NCBI GenBank assembly: GCA_002692055.1
Contig: NZJW01000015.1
Location: 91,089 to 141,728 of the forward strand
Source of the DNA: Candidatus Pelagibacter sp.
GTDB lineage: Bacteria; Pseudomonadota; Alphaproteobacteria; Pelagibacterales; Pelagibacteraceae
Length of the DNA: 50,640 nt
Direction of reading: 5' to 3'
Shown piece by piece: positions 18,280 through 27,695 of this stretch. Position 1 is the stretch's first letter, and the number at the start of each line of letters is the position of its first letter. The notes under the pieces were generated by a model. The model was given only the letters and a program-made list of their open reading frames with translations. It made no database searches and was not told the origin of the DNA. The translations under genes and the position numbers were made by a program.

Positions 18280-18720
18280 ATGTCAAAAAAAATAGAAATT
18301 ATAAATGGACCAAATATTAACCTTTTAGGAAAAAGAGAACCTGATATTTATGGTAATTTAACATTAAAAAGTATTAACAAAGAAATTGCAGACTATGGGA
18401 AAGAAATTGGTTTAGAAACATCATTTTTTCAGTCAAATATAGAGGGTGAGATTGTTAATAAAATTCAAATATCAGATAAAAGCGAAGGAATAATTATAAA
18501 TGCTGCTGCATTTACTCATACATCCATAGCAATTCATGATGCACTCAAAAGTTTAGATTTGCCTAAAATAGAAGTTCATATATCGAATATTTACAAACGT
18601 GAGGAGTTCAGGCATAAATCATTAATAAGCAATGTAGTGAATGGTGTAATTTGTGGTTTAGGCATTAACAGTTATAAATTAGCCTTGAAAGGAATTAAAA
18701 ATATTTTAGATGGAAATTAA
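18280..18720 (+). CDS. aroQ: 3-dehydroquinate dehydratase, type II
   Basis: The protein has 146 residues and performs step three of the shikimate pathway. The type II signature INGPNINLLGKREPDIYG opens the protein, with the catalytic Arg and Tyr in REPDIYG. SNIEGEIVNKI, INAAAFTHTSIAIHDAL (substrate-binding Asn) and VHISNIYKREEFRHKS (catalytic His and lid Arg) follow in order. It overlaps accB by 11 bases, the usual alphaproteobacterial aroQ-accB-accC arrangement. Confidence 0.95.
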   Translation: MSKKIEIINGPNINLLGKREPDIYGNLTLKSINKEIADYGKEIGLETSFFQSNIEGEIVNKIQISDKSEGIIINAAAFTHTSIAIHDALKSLDLPKIEVHISNIYKREEFRHKSLISNVVNGVICGLGINSYKLALKGIKNILDGN

Positions 18721-19126
18721 AAAAGAAAAAATTAAAGAGTTGGTAAAAATTTTAGATGAATTGAATTTAACAGAACTCAGTTATTCTGACGGTAAGACAA
18801 GTATAAAAGTTGGCAAAAGCTCAAAAATTTCTCCGAGTGTAATTCAAAAAAATATCACATCTCAATCTTCGCCAGTTAAACAATCAGTCAAATTTGTTGG
18901 TGTCAAGAGCCCAATGGTTGGAACTGCTTATTTAGCGGCAGAACCTGGAGCTAAACCATTTGTTACAAATGGTTCAAAAGTTAAAAAGGGTGATACCGTT
19001 TTGATTATTGAGGCGATGAAAACAATGAATCATATTGTATCGACACAAGATGGCGAGGTTGAGGAAATTCTTGTAAAGGATGGAGAGTCTGTAGAGTTTG
19101 ACCAAGAATTAATCAAAATCAAATGA
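18710..19126 (+). CDS. accB: Biotin carboxyl carrier protein of acetyl-CoA carboxylase
   Basis: BCCP (138 residues) carries biotin between AccC and the carboxyltransferase to make malonyl-CoA for fatty acids. The C-terminal biotinyl domain (about 65-138) has the biotinylation motif IIEAMKTMNHI, with the target Lys, and the KSPMVGTAYLAAEPGAKPF start with the thumb region. The N-terminal segment KIKELVKILDELNLTEL is the usual AccB dimerisation helix. It begins 11 bases inside aroQ and its stop overlaps the accC ATG (ATGA). Confidence 0.95.
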   Translation: MEIKKEKIKELVKILDELNLTELSYSDGKTSIKVGKSSKISPSVIQKNITSQSSPVKQSVKFVGVKSPMVGTAYLAAEPGAKPFVTNGSKVKKGDTVLIIEAMKTMNHIVSTQDGEVEEILVKDGESVEFDQELIKIK

Positions 19127-20463
19127 TAAAAAAGATACTCATCGCAAATCGTGGTGAAATCGCTGTAAGAGTTATTAGAGCATGTAAAGAATTAAATATT
19201 AAAAGTGTTGCTGTATATTCTTCTGCCGATAAAGATGCAATGCATGTTCAGCTTGCTGACGAGAGTATTTGTATTGGACCTTCCAAAGCAACAGATAGTT
19301 ATCTTAACATACCGAGCTTACTATCTGCTTATGAATTAACCGGCGCAGATTCCATTCATCCTGGTTATGGATTTTTATCTGAAAATTACGAGTTTGCGAA
19401 AATTTTAGAAGATCACAAAATAAATTTTATTGGACCATCAGCAAATTTGATAAAAAAAATGGGTGATAAAATTGAGGCAAAAAAAATCGCAAAAGATCTT
19501 GGTCTTCCTACTATTAAAGGATCAGACAAAGGTATAATAGATATAAAAGAGGCGGAAGCAATTGCGGAAAAAATTGGTTACCCAGTTTTAATTAAAGCTT
19601 CAGGTGGTGGTGGTGGAAAAGGCATGAAAATTGTGTTTGAAAGTAAAGATTTAGAAAAAAATGTAATTGAAGCCAGAAGTGAAGCTAAAAAATTTTTTAA
19701 CAATGATGAAGTTTTTATTGAAAAATTTTTTCAAAATCCCAGACATATAGAAGTTCAAATATTATCAGATGGGAAAAAAGTAATTCATCTTGGAGAGAGA
19801 GATTGTACAGTTCAAAGAAGATATCAAAAATTGATAGAGGAGAGTCCAAGCCCTGTTTTATCAGACAAAGAAAGAGAGGGACTTTTGGAAACTTCAGTTA
19901 ATAGCATATCAAAACTTGGATATAAGGGAGCAGGAACACTTGAATTTATTTATGAAAATGGTGAATTTTACTTTTTGGAAATGAATACTAGATTGCAAGT
20001 TGAGCATCCAGTTTCAGAGGCAGTCTCAGGGGTAGATCTTGTCAAAAGGCAAATTGAGATTGCATCCTCTAACAATTTAGATTTAGAACAATCAAGCATA
20101 AATTTTAATGGACACGCTATAGAATGTAGGATTAATGCTGAAAATTTTAAAAAGAATTTTCAGCCTAGCGCCGGTACAATCTCTTCTTGTCATATTCCAT
20201 CAGGGCCTGGCACTAGAGTCGACTCAGCTATTTATCAAGGTTGTAAAGTTCAACCGTTTTATGACAGCATGATTGCAAAGCTTATTTCTCATGGAAGAGA
20301 TAGAAAGTCTGCTATATCGCGGTCTCTAAGAGCTTTAGATGAATTTGTAATTTCTGGGATAAATACTACTATTGATTTACATCAAGAGATTTTAAGACAT
20401 AAAGATTTTTTAACATTAAATTATAATGTCAACTGGCTTACTAAATCTGATATATTAAAATAG
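19123..20463 (+). CDS. accC: Biotin carboxylase subunit of acetyl-CoA carboxylase
   Basis: AccC (446 residues) carboxylates the biotin on AccB with ATP and bicarbonate. The N-terminal IKKILIANRGEIAVRVIRAC, the HPGYGFLSEN block, the ATP-grasp glycine loop KASGGGGGKGMKI, the LGERDCTVQRRYQK block and the catalytic EMNTRLQVEHPVSE are all intact. Length equals the usual 445-450. It overlaps accB by four bases (ATGA) and is convergent with the DUF2155 gene, whose stop codon is the next base. Confidence 0.97.
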   Translation: MIKKILIANRGEIAVRVIRACKELNIKSVAVYSSADKDAMHVQLADESICIGPSKATDSYLNIPSLLSAYELTGADSIHPGYGFLSENYEFAKILEDHKINFIGPSANLIKKMGDKIEAKKIAKDLGLPTIKGSDKGIIDIKEAEAIAEKIGYPVLIKASGGGGGKGMKIVFESKDLEKNVIEARSEAKKFFNNDEVFIEKFFQNPRHIEVQILSDGKKVIHLGERDCTVQRRYQKLIEESPSPVLSDKEREGLLETSVNSISKLGYKGAGTLEFIYENGEFYFLEMNTRLQVEHPVSEAVSGVDLVKRQIEIASSNNLDLEQSSINFNGHAIECRINAENFKKNFQPSAGTISSCHIPSGPGTRVDSAIYQGCKVQPFYDSMIAKLISHGRDRKSAISRSLRALDEFVISGINTTIDLHQEILRHKDFLTLNYNVNWLTKSDILK

Positions 20464-20847
20464 TCAAATACATCTTTTTAACCATATATCGTAGTTTGGG
20501 TGCTCAATTTCATTTATCGTTGAATTTGAAACAAACATCCAATTATTAAATAAAAAAACACTATCTTTTGACTTATCTTTTTTATCTTTAATTTGAATTA
20601 AAGCTGACGTTTCTAAAAACCCTTTTCTTTTATCTAAAATACATTTATCAACAAAAATTTCAAAATCTTTGACATTATTTAAAGTTTTTATTTTTAATTT
20701 TCTCACTGTAAGTCTTGAGGTAATTTTATCTATTATTTTTAATTCAACATAATTGCTCTCCTGATCCAAAACTTTTATTAGTTCATTAGCCATTGATTTA
20801 AAATTGTAAAATACTAAAAAAAGAAATAAAATTATTTTGGCTGCCAT
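20464..20847 (-). CDS. DUF2155 domain protein, exported
   Basis: The protein has 127 residues with an N-terminal hydrophobic signal (IILFLFLVFYNFKSMA). The body matches the DUF2155 pattern known from alphaproteobacteria: LDKITSRLTVRKL-like start, FEIFVDKC, then FLFNNWMFVSNSTINEIEHPNYDIWLKRC, corresponding to the family GWMFASSPxLxxxEHPVYDVWxxxC with its two conserved Cys. The function is unestablished. Its start lies 16 bases inside the NDUFA12 gene, so the two are co-translated, a pairing often seen in alphaproteobacteria beside the acc/aat genes. Confidence 0.82.
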   Translation of the reverse strand: MAAKIILFLFLVFYNFKSMANELIKVLDQESNYVELKIIDKITSRLTVRKLKIKTLNNVKDFEIFVDKCILDKRKGFLETSALIQIKDKKDKSKDSVFLFNNWMFVSNSTINEIEHPNYDIWLKRCI

Positions 20848-21185
20848 CTTTTATATGGTAATGTTTTTTTATGTTCAGGCTTATAAGCTTTATCTGTTCC
20901 TGTGAAATTTTTTTTGTGTTTTTTTTGCCAATAAAAATTATTAAATTTTACCTGATCAGGTGTTGTCTTAATTATTTTGTGTAACCATGAATGCCATTCC
21001 GGTGGAATCGTCGATGCATCCACCGTGCCATTATAAATAACCCATCTTTTTGTATCATTTTTGTTTTGATAATACTTATTTCCGAATTGATCTTCACCAA
21101 CAACACTACCATAAATTAAAGTTTGCAAAAAAGTTCCAAATGTTTGGCCATTCCACCAAGAAAAAATTATTGCAAAAAATTTCAT
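20832..21185 (-). CDS. NADH:ubiquinone oxidoreductase accessory subunit, NDUFA12 family
   Basis: This 117-residue homologue of the mitochondrial complex I subunit NDUFA12 is a marker of alphaproteobacterial complex I. Family features are FGTFLQTLIYGSVVGEDQFGNKYYQNK, RWVIYNGTVDASTIPPEWHSWLH and the C-terminal YKPEHKKTLPYKRWQP. The track begins with a GTG two codons earlier; I prefer the ATG at 21185 (MKFFAII). It overlaps the following DUF2155 gene by 16 bases. Confidence 0.9.
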   Translation of the reverse strand: MKFFAIIFSWWNGQTFGTFLQTLIYGSVVGEDQFGNKYYQNKNDTKRWVIYNGTVDASTIPPEWHSWLHKIIKTTPDQVKFNNFYWQKKHKKNFTGTDKAYKPEHKKTLPYKRWQPK

Positions 21186-21277
21186 TAACACAATTAATAG
21201 TTGTTTTTTTTTAAATAGACTTATAACAAAGAGTCACTTAGATAACTAACTAATATTAACGATTCTAAGGAAAAATT

Positions 21278-22102
21278 ATGAGTAAATTTGTAGCTGAGAG
21301 TTTTTACACCTGTCTTTTTAAGATAAGTCATAAACTCAATGAGGTAAGTAATGAATCGCTTAAAGAATTGGATAAGCGAGAAGATGGAAAATTTGAAATC
21401 ATAGACATTAAGTTTAATAAAAGAAAAACGAAACCAGTTGGTGAAATTAAAAAAGAAACATCTGATCAACAAAGTGAAGATCTAAAAAGTTTAATACAAA
21501 ACAGTGTCAGTGACACTCCAAAGACAATTAAGATAGAAAATAATAGTAATTTAAAAGATAAGAATTTTAATTTTAGAAAAAGAATGCCTGATAGACGTAA
21601 AGCTTATATTCAAAAAGCTACAATCGGAGCAAATAAAGTATATTTACATATTGGTGAATACGAGGACGGCAAAATTGGTGAAATATTTATCGATACGAAT
21701 AAAGAGGGAGAATTAGTAAAGTCAATGATGAATAACTTTGCTATAGCTATTTCTCTTGGATTACAATACGGAGTCCCATTAGAAGAATATGTCGATGCAT
21801 TTATTGATACTAAATTTGAACCATCAGGAAAAGTTAATGGGAATGATAGAATTTTAAGTGCCACTTCAGTTTTAGACTATATATTTAGAGAACTTGCCAT
21901 TTCGTATCTTGGTCGAGAAGACCTGGCTCACACACCCTCAATTAAAAGAGCTGAAACAACTGAAATTTCAAGTCCTGAGGAAGTAAAATTTTTAGACGTG
22001 CTTAAAAATGTAACAAGCAAAGGTTTTGTAAGAAACCAATATAAAGAAAAACTTGTCGATTTGACTAATGTTAGGCTGAATATTAAAAGTAAAAAAGTTT
22101 AA
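21278..22102 (+). CDS. Free-standing NrdJ C-terminal (TSCPD-type) domain protein
   Basis: The protein has 274 residues. Residues about 100-218 ([80 protein letters not shown]) closely match, from memory, the segment near the C-terminus of alphaproteobacterial B12-dependent ribonucleotide reductase NrdJ. The catalytic barrel of NrdJ is absent: the first 100 residues are charged and low in complexity. The ATG is preceded by AAGGA and the frame is open with strong conservation, so it looks like a maintained gene and not debris. Stand-alone TSCPD proteins are known but their function is not established. Its stop overlaps the aspS stop on the other strand by four bases. A regulatory or nucleotide-binding role is inference. 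Confidence 0.8.
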   Translation: MSKFVAESFYTCLFKISHKLNEVSNESLKELDKREDGKFEIIDIKFNKRKTKPVGEIKKETSDQQSEDLKSLIQNSVSDTPKTIKIENNSNLKDKNFNFRKRMPDRRKAYIQKATIGANKVYLHIGEYEDGKIGEIFIDTNKEGELVKSMMNNFAIAISLGLQYGVPLEEYVDAFIDTKFEPSGKVNGNDRILSATSVLDYIFRELAISYLGREDLAHTPSIKRAETTEISSPEEVKFLDVLKNVTSKGFVRNQYKEKLVDLTNVRLNIKSKKV

Positions 22103-23886
22103 TCTTTTTTTAAAACTTTAATATTTAAATCTCTAAGTTGACCATTCTTAACTTCAGATGGAGCATTCATCATTAAATCTTGAGCATTTTGATTCATTGG
22201 AAACATCGTCACCTCCCTTATATTTCTCTCGTTTGCTAATAACATTATTATTCTGTCTATTCCTGGCGCTATTCCTCCGTGTGGAGGGGCTCCGTAACTT
22301 AATGCGTTTATCATTCCTGAAAATTGGTTATCTGTGTCAGTTTTTGAATAACCAGCAATTGAAAATAATTTATACATTAAATCTGGAATGTGATTTCTTA
22401 TTGCTCCAGAGGAAAGCTCAACACCATTACAAACTATATCATACTGATATGCCTTAATATTTAAAGGATTATCAAAATCTAACTTTTTCAAATCACCTTG
22501 GGGCATTGAAAAAGGATTATGACTAAAGACAATTTTTTTTGTTTTTTCATCAAATTCATACATTGGGTAATCAACTATCCAACAAAATGCAAATTTATTT
22601 TTATTGATCAAATCTAACTCTTCAGCTATCTTTTTCCTTGCTGAAGATAATATTTTTTCAACCTCGGTTTTTGATCCACATGCAAAAAAAATACTATCAC
22701 CAATTTCTGCTTTTGTAATTTTAATTATTTCTTTTAATGCATTTTGGGAGAATAATTTTCCAACTGTACCTTTTCCAAAAATTTGACCATTCATTTCTTC
22801 AAATGAAAAGTAAGCTAATCCTGCAGCACCTTCGCTTCTGGCCCATTTATCAAGACCATCGAAAAAACTTCTTGGTTTTTCAATTGTATTCTTAGTTACA
22901 ATAGCTCTTACTATATTTCCTTTAGAAACTAATTTTTTAAAGATTTCAAACTTTACATCTTTCCTATTAAAGATATCGCTCACATCAAATATTAATAAAG
23001 GATTTCTTAAATCCGGTTTATCAGAACCATACTTAAGTAATGCTTCTTCATAGGATATTCTTGGAAATTTTTTACTGATAATTTCATTTTTTGAAAATTT
23101 GTCAAAGACTTTAATAAACAGTTTTTCTATAATATCAAAAATATCATCTTGATTTACAAAAGACATCTCAATATCAAGTTGGTAAAACTCCCCCGGACTT
23201 CTATCTGCACGTGCGTCCTCATCCCTAAAGCAAGGTGCAATTTGAAAATACTTATCAAAACCAGCAACCATAATTAATTGTTTAAATTGTTGAGGTGCCT
23301 GTGGTAAAGCATAAAACTTTCCAGGATTAAGCCTGCTCGGAACAAGAAAATCTCTTGCACCCTCTGGGCTTGATGAAGTAAGAATTGGCGTTTGAAATTC
23401 TAAAAAACCGAGTTTCTTCATTTCCTCTCTGATAAAAGAAATTACATTAGATCTTAGAATTATATTTTCATGAATTCTTTTTCTTCTTAAATCTAAAAAT
23501 CTATATTTTAATCTAATATCTTCTGAGTAATCTTCATCTAAAAAAACCGGCAACGGAAGATCTTTAGTCTCGCCTAATATTAAAAAATTATTGATTGAAA
23601 TTTCAATATCGCCAGTTTTTAAATCAGAATTTATTGTATCCGATGATCGCTCTAAGACTTTACCATCTATTTTTATTACGGTTTCTAATGAAATTTTTTC
23701 TAAGTCATAAAAGTTCTTATGTCCTTTTTCGATAACGCATTGGCTAATCCCGTAATTGTCTCTTAAATCTATGAAAAGAAGATTTCCATGATCTCTTTTT
23801 TTGTGTACCCATCCTGATAAAGATACAGCCTGATTCTTATGGTCTTTATTTAATTCTCCACATGTATGAGTTCTATAAGTTATCAT
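22099..23886 (-). CDS. aspS: Aspartyl-tRNA synthetase (probably non-discriminating)
   Basis: This is a class II synthetase of 595 residues, the bacterial-type length. An N-terminal OB-fold ([19 protein letters not shown]) is followed by motif 2 [19 protein letters not shown], a GAD insertion domain, and motif 3 [14 protein letters not shown]. In the anticodon-binding loop the His of RDHGN stands where discriminating enzymes such as that of E. coli have Leu; this His is known from non-discriminating AspRS that also charges tRNA-Asn. That would require a GatCAB amidotransferase elsewhere. The gene is convergent with the TSCPD gene and divergent from rnd. Confidence 0.95.
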   Translation of the reverse strand: MITYRTHTCGELNKDHKNQAVSLSGWVHKKRDHGNLLFIDLRDNYGISQCVIEKGHKNFYDLEKISLETVIKIDGKVLERSSDTINSDLKTGDIEISINNFLILGETKDLPLPVFLDEDYSEDIRLKYRFLDLRRKRIHENIILRSNVISFIREEMKKLGFLEFQTPILTSSSPEGARDFLVPSRLNPGKFYALPQAPQQFKQLIMVAGFDKYFQIAPCFRDEDARADRSPGEFYQLDIEMSFVNQDDIFDIIEKLFIKVFDKFSKNEIISKKFPRISYEEALLKYGSDKPDLRNPLLIFDVSDIFNRKDVKFEIFKKLVSKGNIVRAIVTKNTIEKPRSFFDGLDKWARSEGAAGLAYFSFEEMNGQIFGKGTVGKLFSQNALKEIIKITKAEIGDSIFFACGSKTEVEKILSSARKKIAEELDLINKNKFAFCWIVDYPMYEFDEKTKKIVFSHNPFSMPQGDLKKLDFDNPLNIKAYQYDIVCNGVELSSGAIRNHIPDLMYKLFSIAGYSKTDTDNQFSGMINALSYGAPPHGGIAPGIDRIIMLLANERNIREVTMFPMNQNAQDLMMNAPSEVKNGQLRDLNIKVLKKD

Positions 23887-23936
23887 TTAAAATAATTGCT
23901 AGTATATATAAAAAAACTAAAAAACAAGACAATATA

Positions 23937-25007
23937 ATGATCATAAATAATCAAAAAAAAATAGATTTATTTAAAAAATATTTTGTTAAAAAAAATTTTG
24001 TATGCGTGGATACTGAATTTGAAAGAAAAAAAACTTATTATTCACAGTTATCTATTATTACTATCTCTGATGGCAGAAAATTTTTTATTTTTGATATTTT
24101 GCAATATCCCTCACACATAAAAATTGTTAAGGATTTGCTAAAATCTAAGAAAAAACTAAAAATTGTACATGGTGGAAGTCAAGATATTGAAATTTTCATC
24201 AATCACAAAATAAATATAGAACCCTTTTTTGATACTCAAATCGCTGCGGGATTTTTAGGATTAGATAAAAATATTTCATATGCAAATACTGTAAATAAAT
24301 TTTGTAAAAAAAAAATAGATAAATCACATCAAAATACGAATTGGTTGAAAAGACCAATTACAAAATCACAAATCAATTATTTAAAAAAGGATGTTCTATA
24401 TCTTAAAAAAATACATACTTTACAAATTAAAACTTTAAAAAAATTTAAAAAGCTAGATTTCGTAAAAGAGGAATTTAATTTATTTCTTAAAAATATAAAA
24501 AAAAACAAAGGTATAAATGCTAAGTTTAAAAAAAAACTCGGATTTCAGATATATAAAAAGAAAGAATTTACTAATTTTTTAAAAATAAGAGACAACAAAA
24601 GTAAAATTAAAAATTTACCGAAAAATTGGATTTTAAAAGATGATGATATTATATTGATGATTAAGAAAAAAAAATTTGACTTTATAAAAAAAAATAAATT
24701 TTTTTCCGGTGAAGAAAAAAAAGACTTAATTAAATTTTTAAAGAAAATTTCTAAAACGAAATTAAGTAAAAATTATAATGAAATTGAAATCAAATGTTTA
24801 GAATTTTTTCGATATTTAGTATCAAAAAAATATTCTATTGATGCAAATTTAATAGCATCAAGATATGATTTTCAAAATTATAAAAATATAAAAAAAAACT
24901 CAAAATGGAGATACAAAATATATTATAGTTTATATGAGAAAATAATCAAAGGGAAAAAAAAGTTTATTTTAGAAAATTTTAAACCATTGAGTCAAATACC
25001 TGATTAA
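23937..25007 (+). CDS. rnd: Ribonuclease D
   Basis: This 3'-5' exoribonuclease takes part in tRNA and stable-RNA 3' maturation. The DEDDy catalytic motifs are in order: Exo I in CVDTEFER at about residue 28, Exo II in HGGSQDIEIF near 80, Exo III in YLKKDVLYL near 155. The HRDC-like region behind them is very Lys-rich and divergent. The track start at 23862 adds 25 residues that would overlap the aspS 5' end; the ATG at 23937 places Exo I at the usual distance and gives 356 residues. The 3' end overlaps convergent hdaA by 29 bases. Confidence 0.88.
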   Translation: MIINNQKKIDLFKKYFVKKNFVCVDTEFERKKTYYSQLSIITISDGRKFFIFDILQYPSHIKIVKDLLKSKKKLKIVHGGSQDIEIFINHKINIEPFFDTQIAAGFLGLDKNISYANTVNKFCKKKIDKSHQNTNWLKRPITKSQINYLKKDVLYLKKIHTLQIKTLKKFKKLDFVKEEFNLFLKNIKKNKGINAKFKKKLGFQIYKKKEFTNFLKIRDNKSKIKNLPKNWILKDDDIILMIKKKKFDFIKKNKFFSGEEKKDLIKFLKKISKTKLSKNYNEIEIKCLEFFRYLVSKKYSIDANLIASRYDFQNYKNIKKNSKWRYKIYYSLYEKIIKGKKKFILENFKPLSQIPD

Positions 25008-25635
25008 TTAATTTGTAATCTATTTTTTTTTTTTTAACTATACTTAAATTATTTAATTTAGACAAAAAAGTATTTATCCTAGGATAAGACCTGTCAATTT
25101 TTTTTACTATATTTTGTATTAGTTCTTTACGAATATTGACCTGATTATCTGAAAAGTATTTAAGTATTAAAGAATAGACAAGGTTATCACTGGGGTTCTT
25201 AATTTCAAGTAAGTGAAATTGACTTAGTCTTGACTTCAAATCTTTTAACATAATAATACGCGATGTAAGTGGTATAGTTGATGATATAACTAAATATTTA
25301 TTGTGTTGTATAAAATGATTAATTAATGAGAATAATTTATTTTCGCTTATTGAAATATTATCAACAATTAATTTTTTTTTAAGAAACAGCTCTTCAAAAT
25401 TTTTTTCAAAAGCTTCTATATCATTTAAATAAAAAAAATTTTTTTTATTTTTCAAAATATGTAATAAAAAAGTTTTGCCAGATTTTTTAACACCAAATAA
25501 ATTTATTAATTTATTTTCCCAATTTGGAAATTTTAAAAAATAATCTAATATTTCTATATTTGACGAATCTTTAATAAAATTATCTTCTAAATATGTTGTA
25601 TTTGTATCAAAGTTAAAAATCTGCTGTTCAGTCAT
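24979..25635 (-). CDS. hdaA: DnaA-related regulatory protein HdaA/Hda-like
   Basis: The protein has 218 residues and resembles the AAA+ part of DnaA without the DNA-binding domain, as in Hda/HdaA. FPNWENKLINLFGVKKSGKTFLLHIL contains the Walker A region (GVKKSGKT, family GxxGSGKS/T), LIVDNIS stands for Walker B, VISSTIPL for the sensor 1 region, and DLKSRL for the Box VII Arg finger. With the sliding clamp, family members convert DnaA-ATP to DnaA-ADP after initiation. It follows the DUF2066 gene by an ATGA overlap. A run of 13 A near its 3' end is intact in frame. Divergence is high, but context next to purMN and DUF2066 fits. Confidence 0.8.
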   Translation of the reverse strand: MTEQQIFNFDTNTTYLEDNFIKDSSNIEILDYFLKFPNWENKLINLFGVKKSGKTFLLHILKNKKNFFYLNDIEAFEKNFEELFLKKKLIVDNISISENKLFSLINHFIQHNKYLVISSTIPLTSRIIMLKDLKSRLSQFHLLEIKNPSDNLVYSLILKYFSDNQVNIRKELIQNIVKKIDRSYPRINTFLSKLNNLSIVKKKKIDYKLINQVFDSMV

Positions 25636-26666
25636 TTTTTTGATAAGTAAAATCTACTTCCATTTCTACTATAAACAAAACCTTCGTCATAAAAAAATTC
25701 TTTTAATTGCTCTAAAGTTCCAGAATAAATGATCTTTCCAGAATATAACTGATTAGTAATTTCAATATCTCTAATTGTATCAATATTTTTATTTTTTTTA
25801 AAAATACCTTTAATAAAACTATAATCAGATAATTTATTTAATTTATAATCAAATAATAAAGTCGTTACTTTAGCAGGTGCTAAAATCTGTATTTCCTTCC
25901 AAGAATTGTTTAAATCATATGAAACTTTTTCAAAAAAAAGATTTAGGTTGATTTGATTAAAATCAGCGAGATCATACTTCTTTGATGTTTTTAATTCATT
26001 AAATTGAGACTTAACAAAAACATTTTCTTTTTTATTTAAACTATCTGAATCAAATAAAATAAAAATATAATCTCTAACACCGTAATTACTTGCTATTTTA
26101 TCAAGTCTTGCAATCTGGTATGATCTTATATTTATATTATTTAATAATTTTATGTCTGTAAGATCTCCATTGGGTGGAAAAATATTTAATAAATTATTTG
26201 AAACTTTTCCCCAATAAAGATCAAATTTTTCTGAAGGCCAAATATCTAATTTATCATTTTTTTTATTAAGTATAATCGCTAAAATTGGATTACTTTTAAA
26301 ACCTATGTACTTAATATTTTTTTTTTTAAAAAAGGATTCAATTTTTATTTTGTCAAATTCTATTTTGCATAATAATTCATATTTATTATTTTTTTTATAT
26401 TCATTTTTAACAATAAATAATTTAAAATATTCTTGGTAGTTTTTAATTTTTCCTAAAGATTTAAAATCACTTTTAATAGTAATCGATTTTAAGAAATCAT
26501 TAAGTGATTTCTGCTTTATTTCTTTTATTACAAAATCGCGATTTTTTTTTATTTTTTCTATTGACGATATAAATACATAATTATCAACAATATAAATACT
26601 AGCGTTTGCCTTGGTAAAAAATAAGAATACAGTAAATATTAAAATTAATTTTTTAAACAAATGCAT
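25632..26666 (-). CDS. DUF2066-type exported protein
   Basis: The protein has 344 residues with a signal peptide (LFKKLILIFTVFLFFTKANA). The arrangement of a domain with many charged residues after the signal, then YQEYFKLFIVKNEYKKNNKYELLCKIEFD, matches my memory of DUF2066, found beside hda and purM in proteobacteria. The function is unknown. It shares its start codon region with divergent purM: the palindrome ATGCAT at 26661-26666 gives the ATG of both genes, so each leader must lie inside the other gene. Its 3' end overlaps hdaA by four bases. Confidence 0.65.
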   Translation of the reverse strand: MHLFKKLILIFTVFLFFTKANASIYIVDNYVFISSIEKIKKNRDFVIKEIKQKSLNDFLKSITIKSDFKSLGKIKNYQEYFKLFIVKNEYKKNNKYELLCKIEFDKIKIESFFKKKNIKYIGFKSNPILAIILNKKNDKLDIWPSEKFDLYWGKVSNNLLNIFPPNGDLTDIKLLNNINIRSYQIARLDKIASNYGVRDYIFILFDSDSLNKKENVFVKSQFNELKTSKKYDLADFNQINLNLFFEKVSYDLNNSWKEIQILAPAKVTTLLFDYKLNKLSDYSFIKGIFKKNKNIDTIRDIEITNQLYSGKIIYSGTLEQLKEFFYDEGFVYSRNGSRFYLSKK

Positions 26667-27695
26667 AAAAAAAAGTTAACATATAAAAATAGTGGAGTTG
26701 ACACATCTAATACAAATAAATTGATAAAGTATATATCAAACCTGTCAAATAAAACAAAAATTAAAGGATCAAGTATACCAGGATTTAAAAATATAGGTGG
26801 TTTTGGCTCTTTGTTTGATATAAATCCATATAACTTTAAAAGTCCAATCTTGGTATCTGCAACTGATGGCGTTGGTACAAAATTAGAAATAGCAAATAAA
26901 TTAAAAAAATTTGATACTATTGGTATCGATTTAGTCGCAATGTGTGTCAATGATCTAATTGTTCAAGGTGCTAAGCCATTATTTTTTTTAGATTATATCG
27001 CCATTAGTAAAGTTAATAAAAATAAATATAAAAATATATTAAAAGGTATTTATAAAGGCTGTAAAATTTCAAATTGCTATTTATCTGGAGGAGAAACAGC
27101 TGAAATGCCAGGTATTTATCATCAAGATAAATTTGATCTTGCTGGGTTTTCAGTAGGTATAGTTGATAAAGAAAAAATATTAGATGGTAAAAAAATTAAA
27201 AATGACAATTTGCTGTTGGCGATACCTTCTTCAGGTTTGCACTCAAACGGCTTCTCTTTAGTAAGATATATTTTAAAATTGAAAAAATTTAATAATAAAA
27301 AATTGTTAAAAAAACTGTTAATACCTACAAAAATTTATGTAAATGAAATTTTGAAACTACATGAAAAAGGATTGTTAAATGGTTGTTGTAATATAACTGG
27401 CGGGGGTATTATTGAAAATCTTCCCAGAGTTTTACCAAAAAGTAAAGCTGTTGAAATTGATTTAGATAAAATAAAGACTTTAAAAATATTTAAGTTTTTA
27501 AAAAATCATAATATTTCAGATGTCGAAATGTTAAAAACTTTTAACTGTGGTGTAGGATTCTGTTTAATTATCAATAAAAATAACTTAAATAAAATTAAAA
27601 ATGTCTTTCCGCAAAAATTTAAGCCATATGTAATTGGAAAAATAATTAGCTTCAAATCAAAAAAAGTTACTCTAAATGGAAAGATTAAATTCTAA
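26661..27695 (+). CDS. purM: Phosphoribosylformylglycinamidine cyclo-ligase (AIR synthetase)
   Basis: PurM (344 residues) closes the imidazole ring to AIR in purine synthesis. Recognisable blocks are YKNSGVDTSNTNKLI, IGGFGSLFDI, VSATDGVGTKLEIA, GIDLVAMCVNDLIVQGAKPLFFLDYIA, YLSGGETAEMPGIY and the C-terminal CCNITGGGIIENLPRVLP. The start ATG is the first half of an ATGCAT whose complement is the start of the divergent DUF2066 gene. purN begins 20 bases before the end of purM, giving a coupled purM-purN pair. Confidence 0.96.
   Translation: MHKKKLTYKNSGVDTSNTNKLIKYISNLSNKTKIKGSSIPGFKNIGGFGSLFDINPYNFKSPILVSATDGVGTKLEIANKLKKFDTIGIDLVAMCVNDLIVQGAKPLFFLDYIAISKVNKNKYKNILKGIYKGCKISNCYLSGGETAEMPGIYHQDKFDLAGFSVGIVDKEKILDGKKIKNDNLLLAIPSSGLHSNGFSLVRYILKLKKFNNKKLLKKLLIPTKIYVNEILKLHEKGLLNGCCNITGGGIIENLPRVLPKSKAVEIDLDKIKTLKIFKFLKNHNISDVEMLKTFNCGVGFCLIINKNNLNKIKNVFPQKFKPYVIGKIISFKSKKVTLNGKIKF

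Noticed and set aside
21192-21277. Remnants of the missing NrdJ catalytic domain upstream of the TSCPD gene
   Set aside because: The 86 bases between the divergent genes contain no readable NrdJ fragment in any frame, so the gene is not the visible tail of a recently broken nrdJ at this place.
22158-22786. Plus-strand ORFs opposite aspS
   Set aside because: They run antisense to the AspRS catalytic domain including motif 3; hydrophobic composition arises from the reverse complement of the gene.
25020-25036. T13 run in hdaA as a possible further frameshift
   Set aside because: The frame through the 13-base run continues to a sensible HdaA C-terminus, so no lesion is needed.
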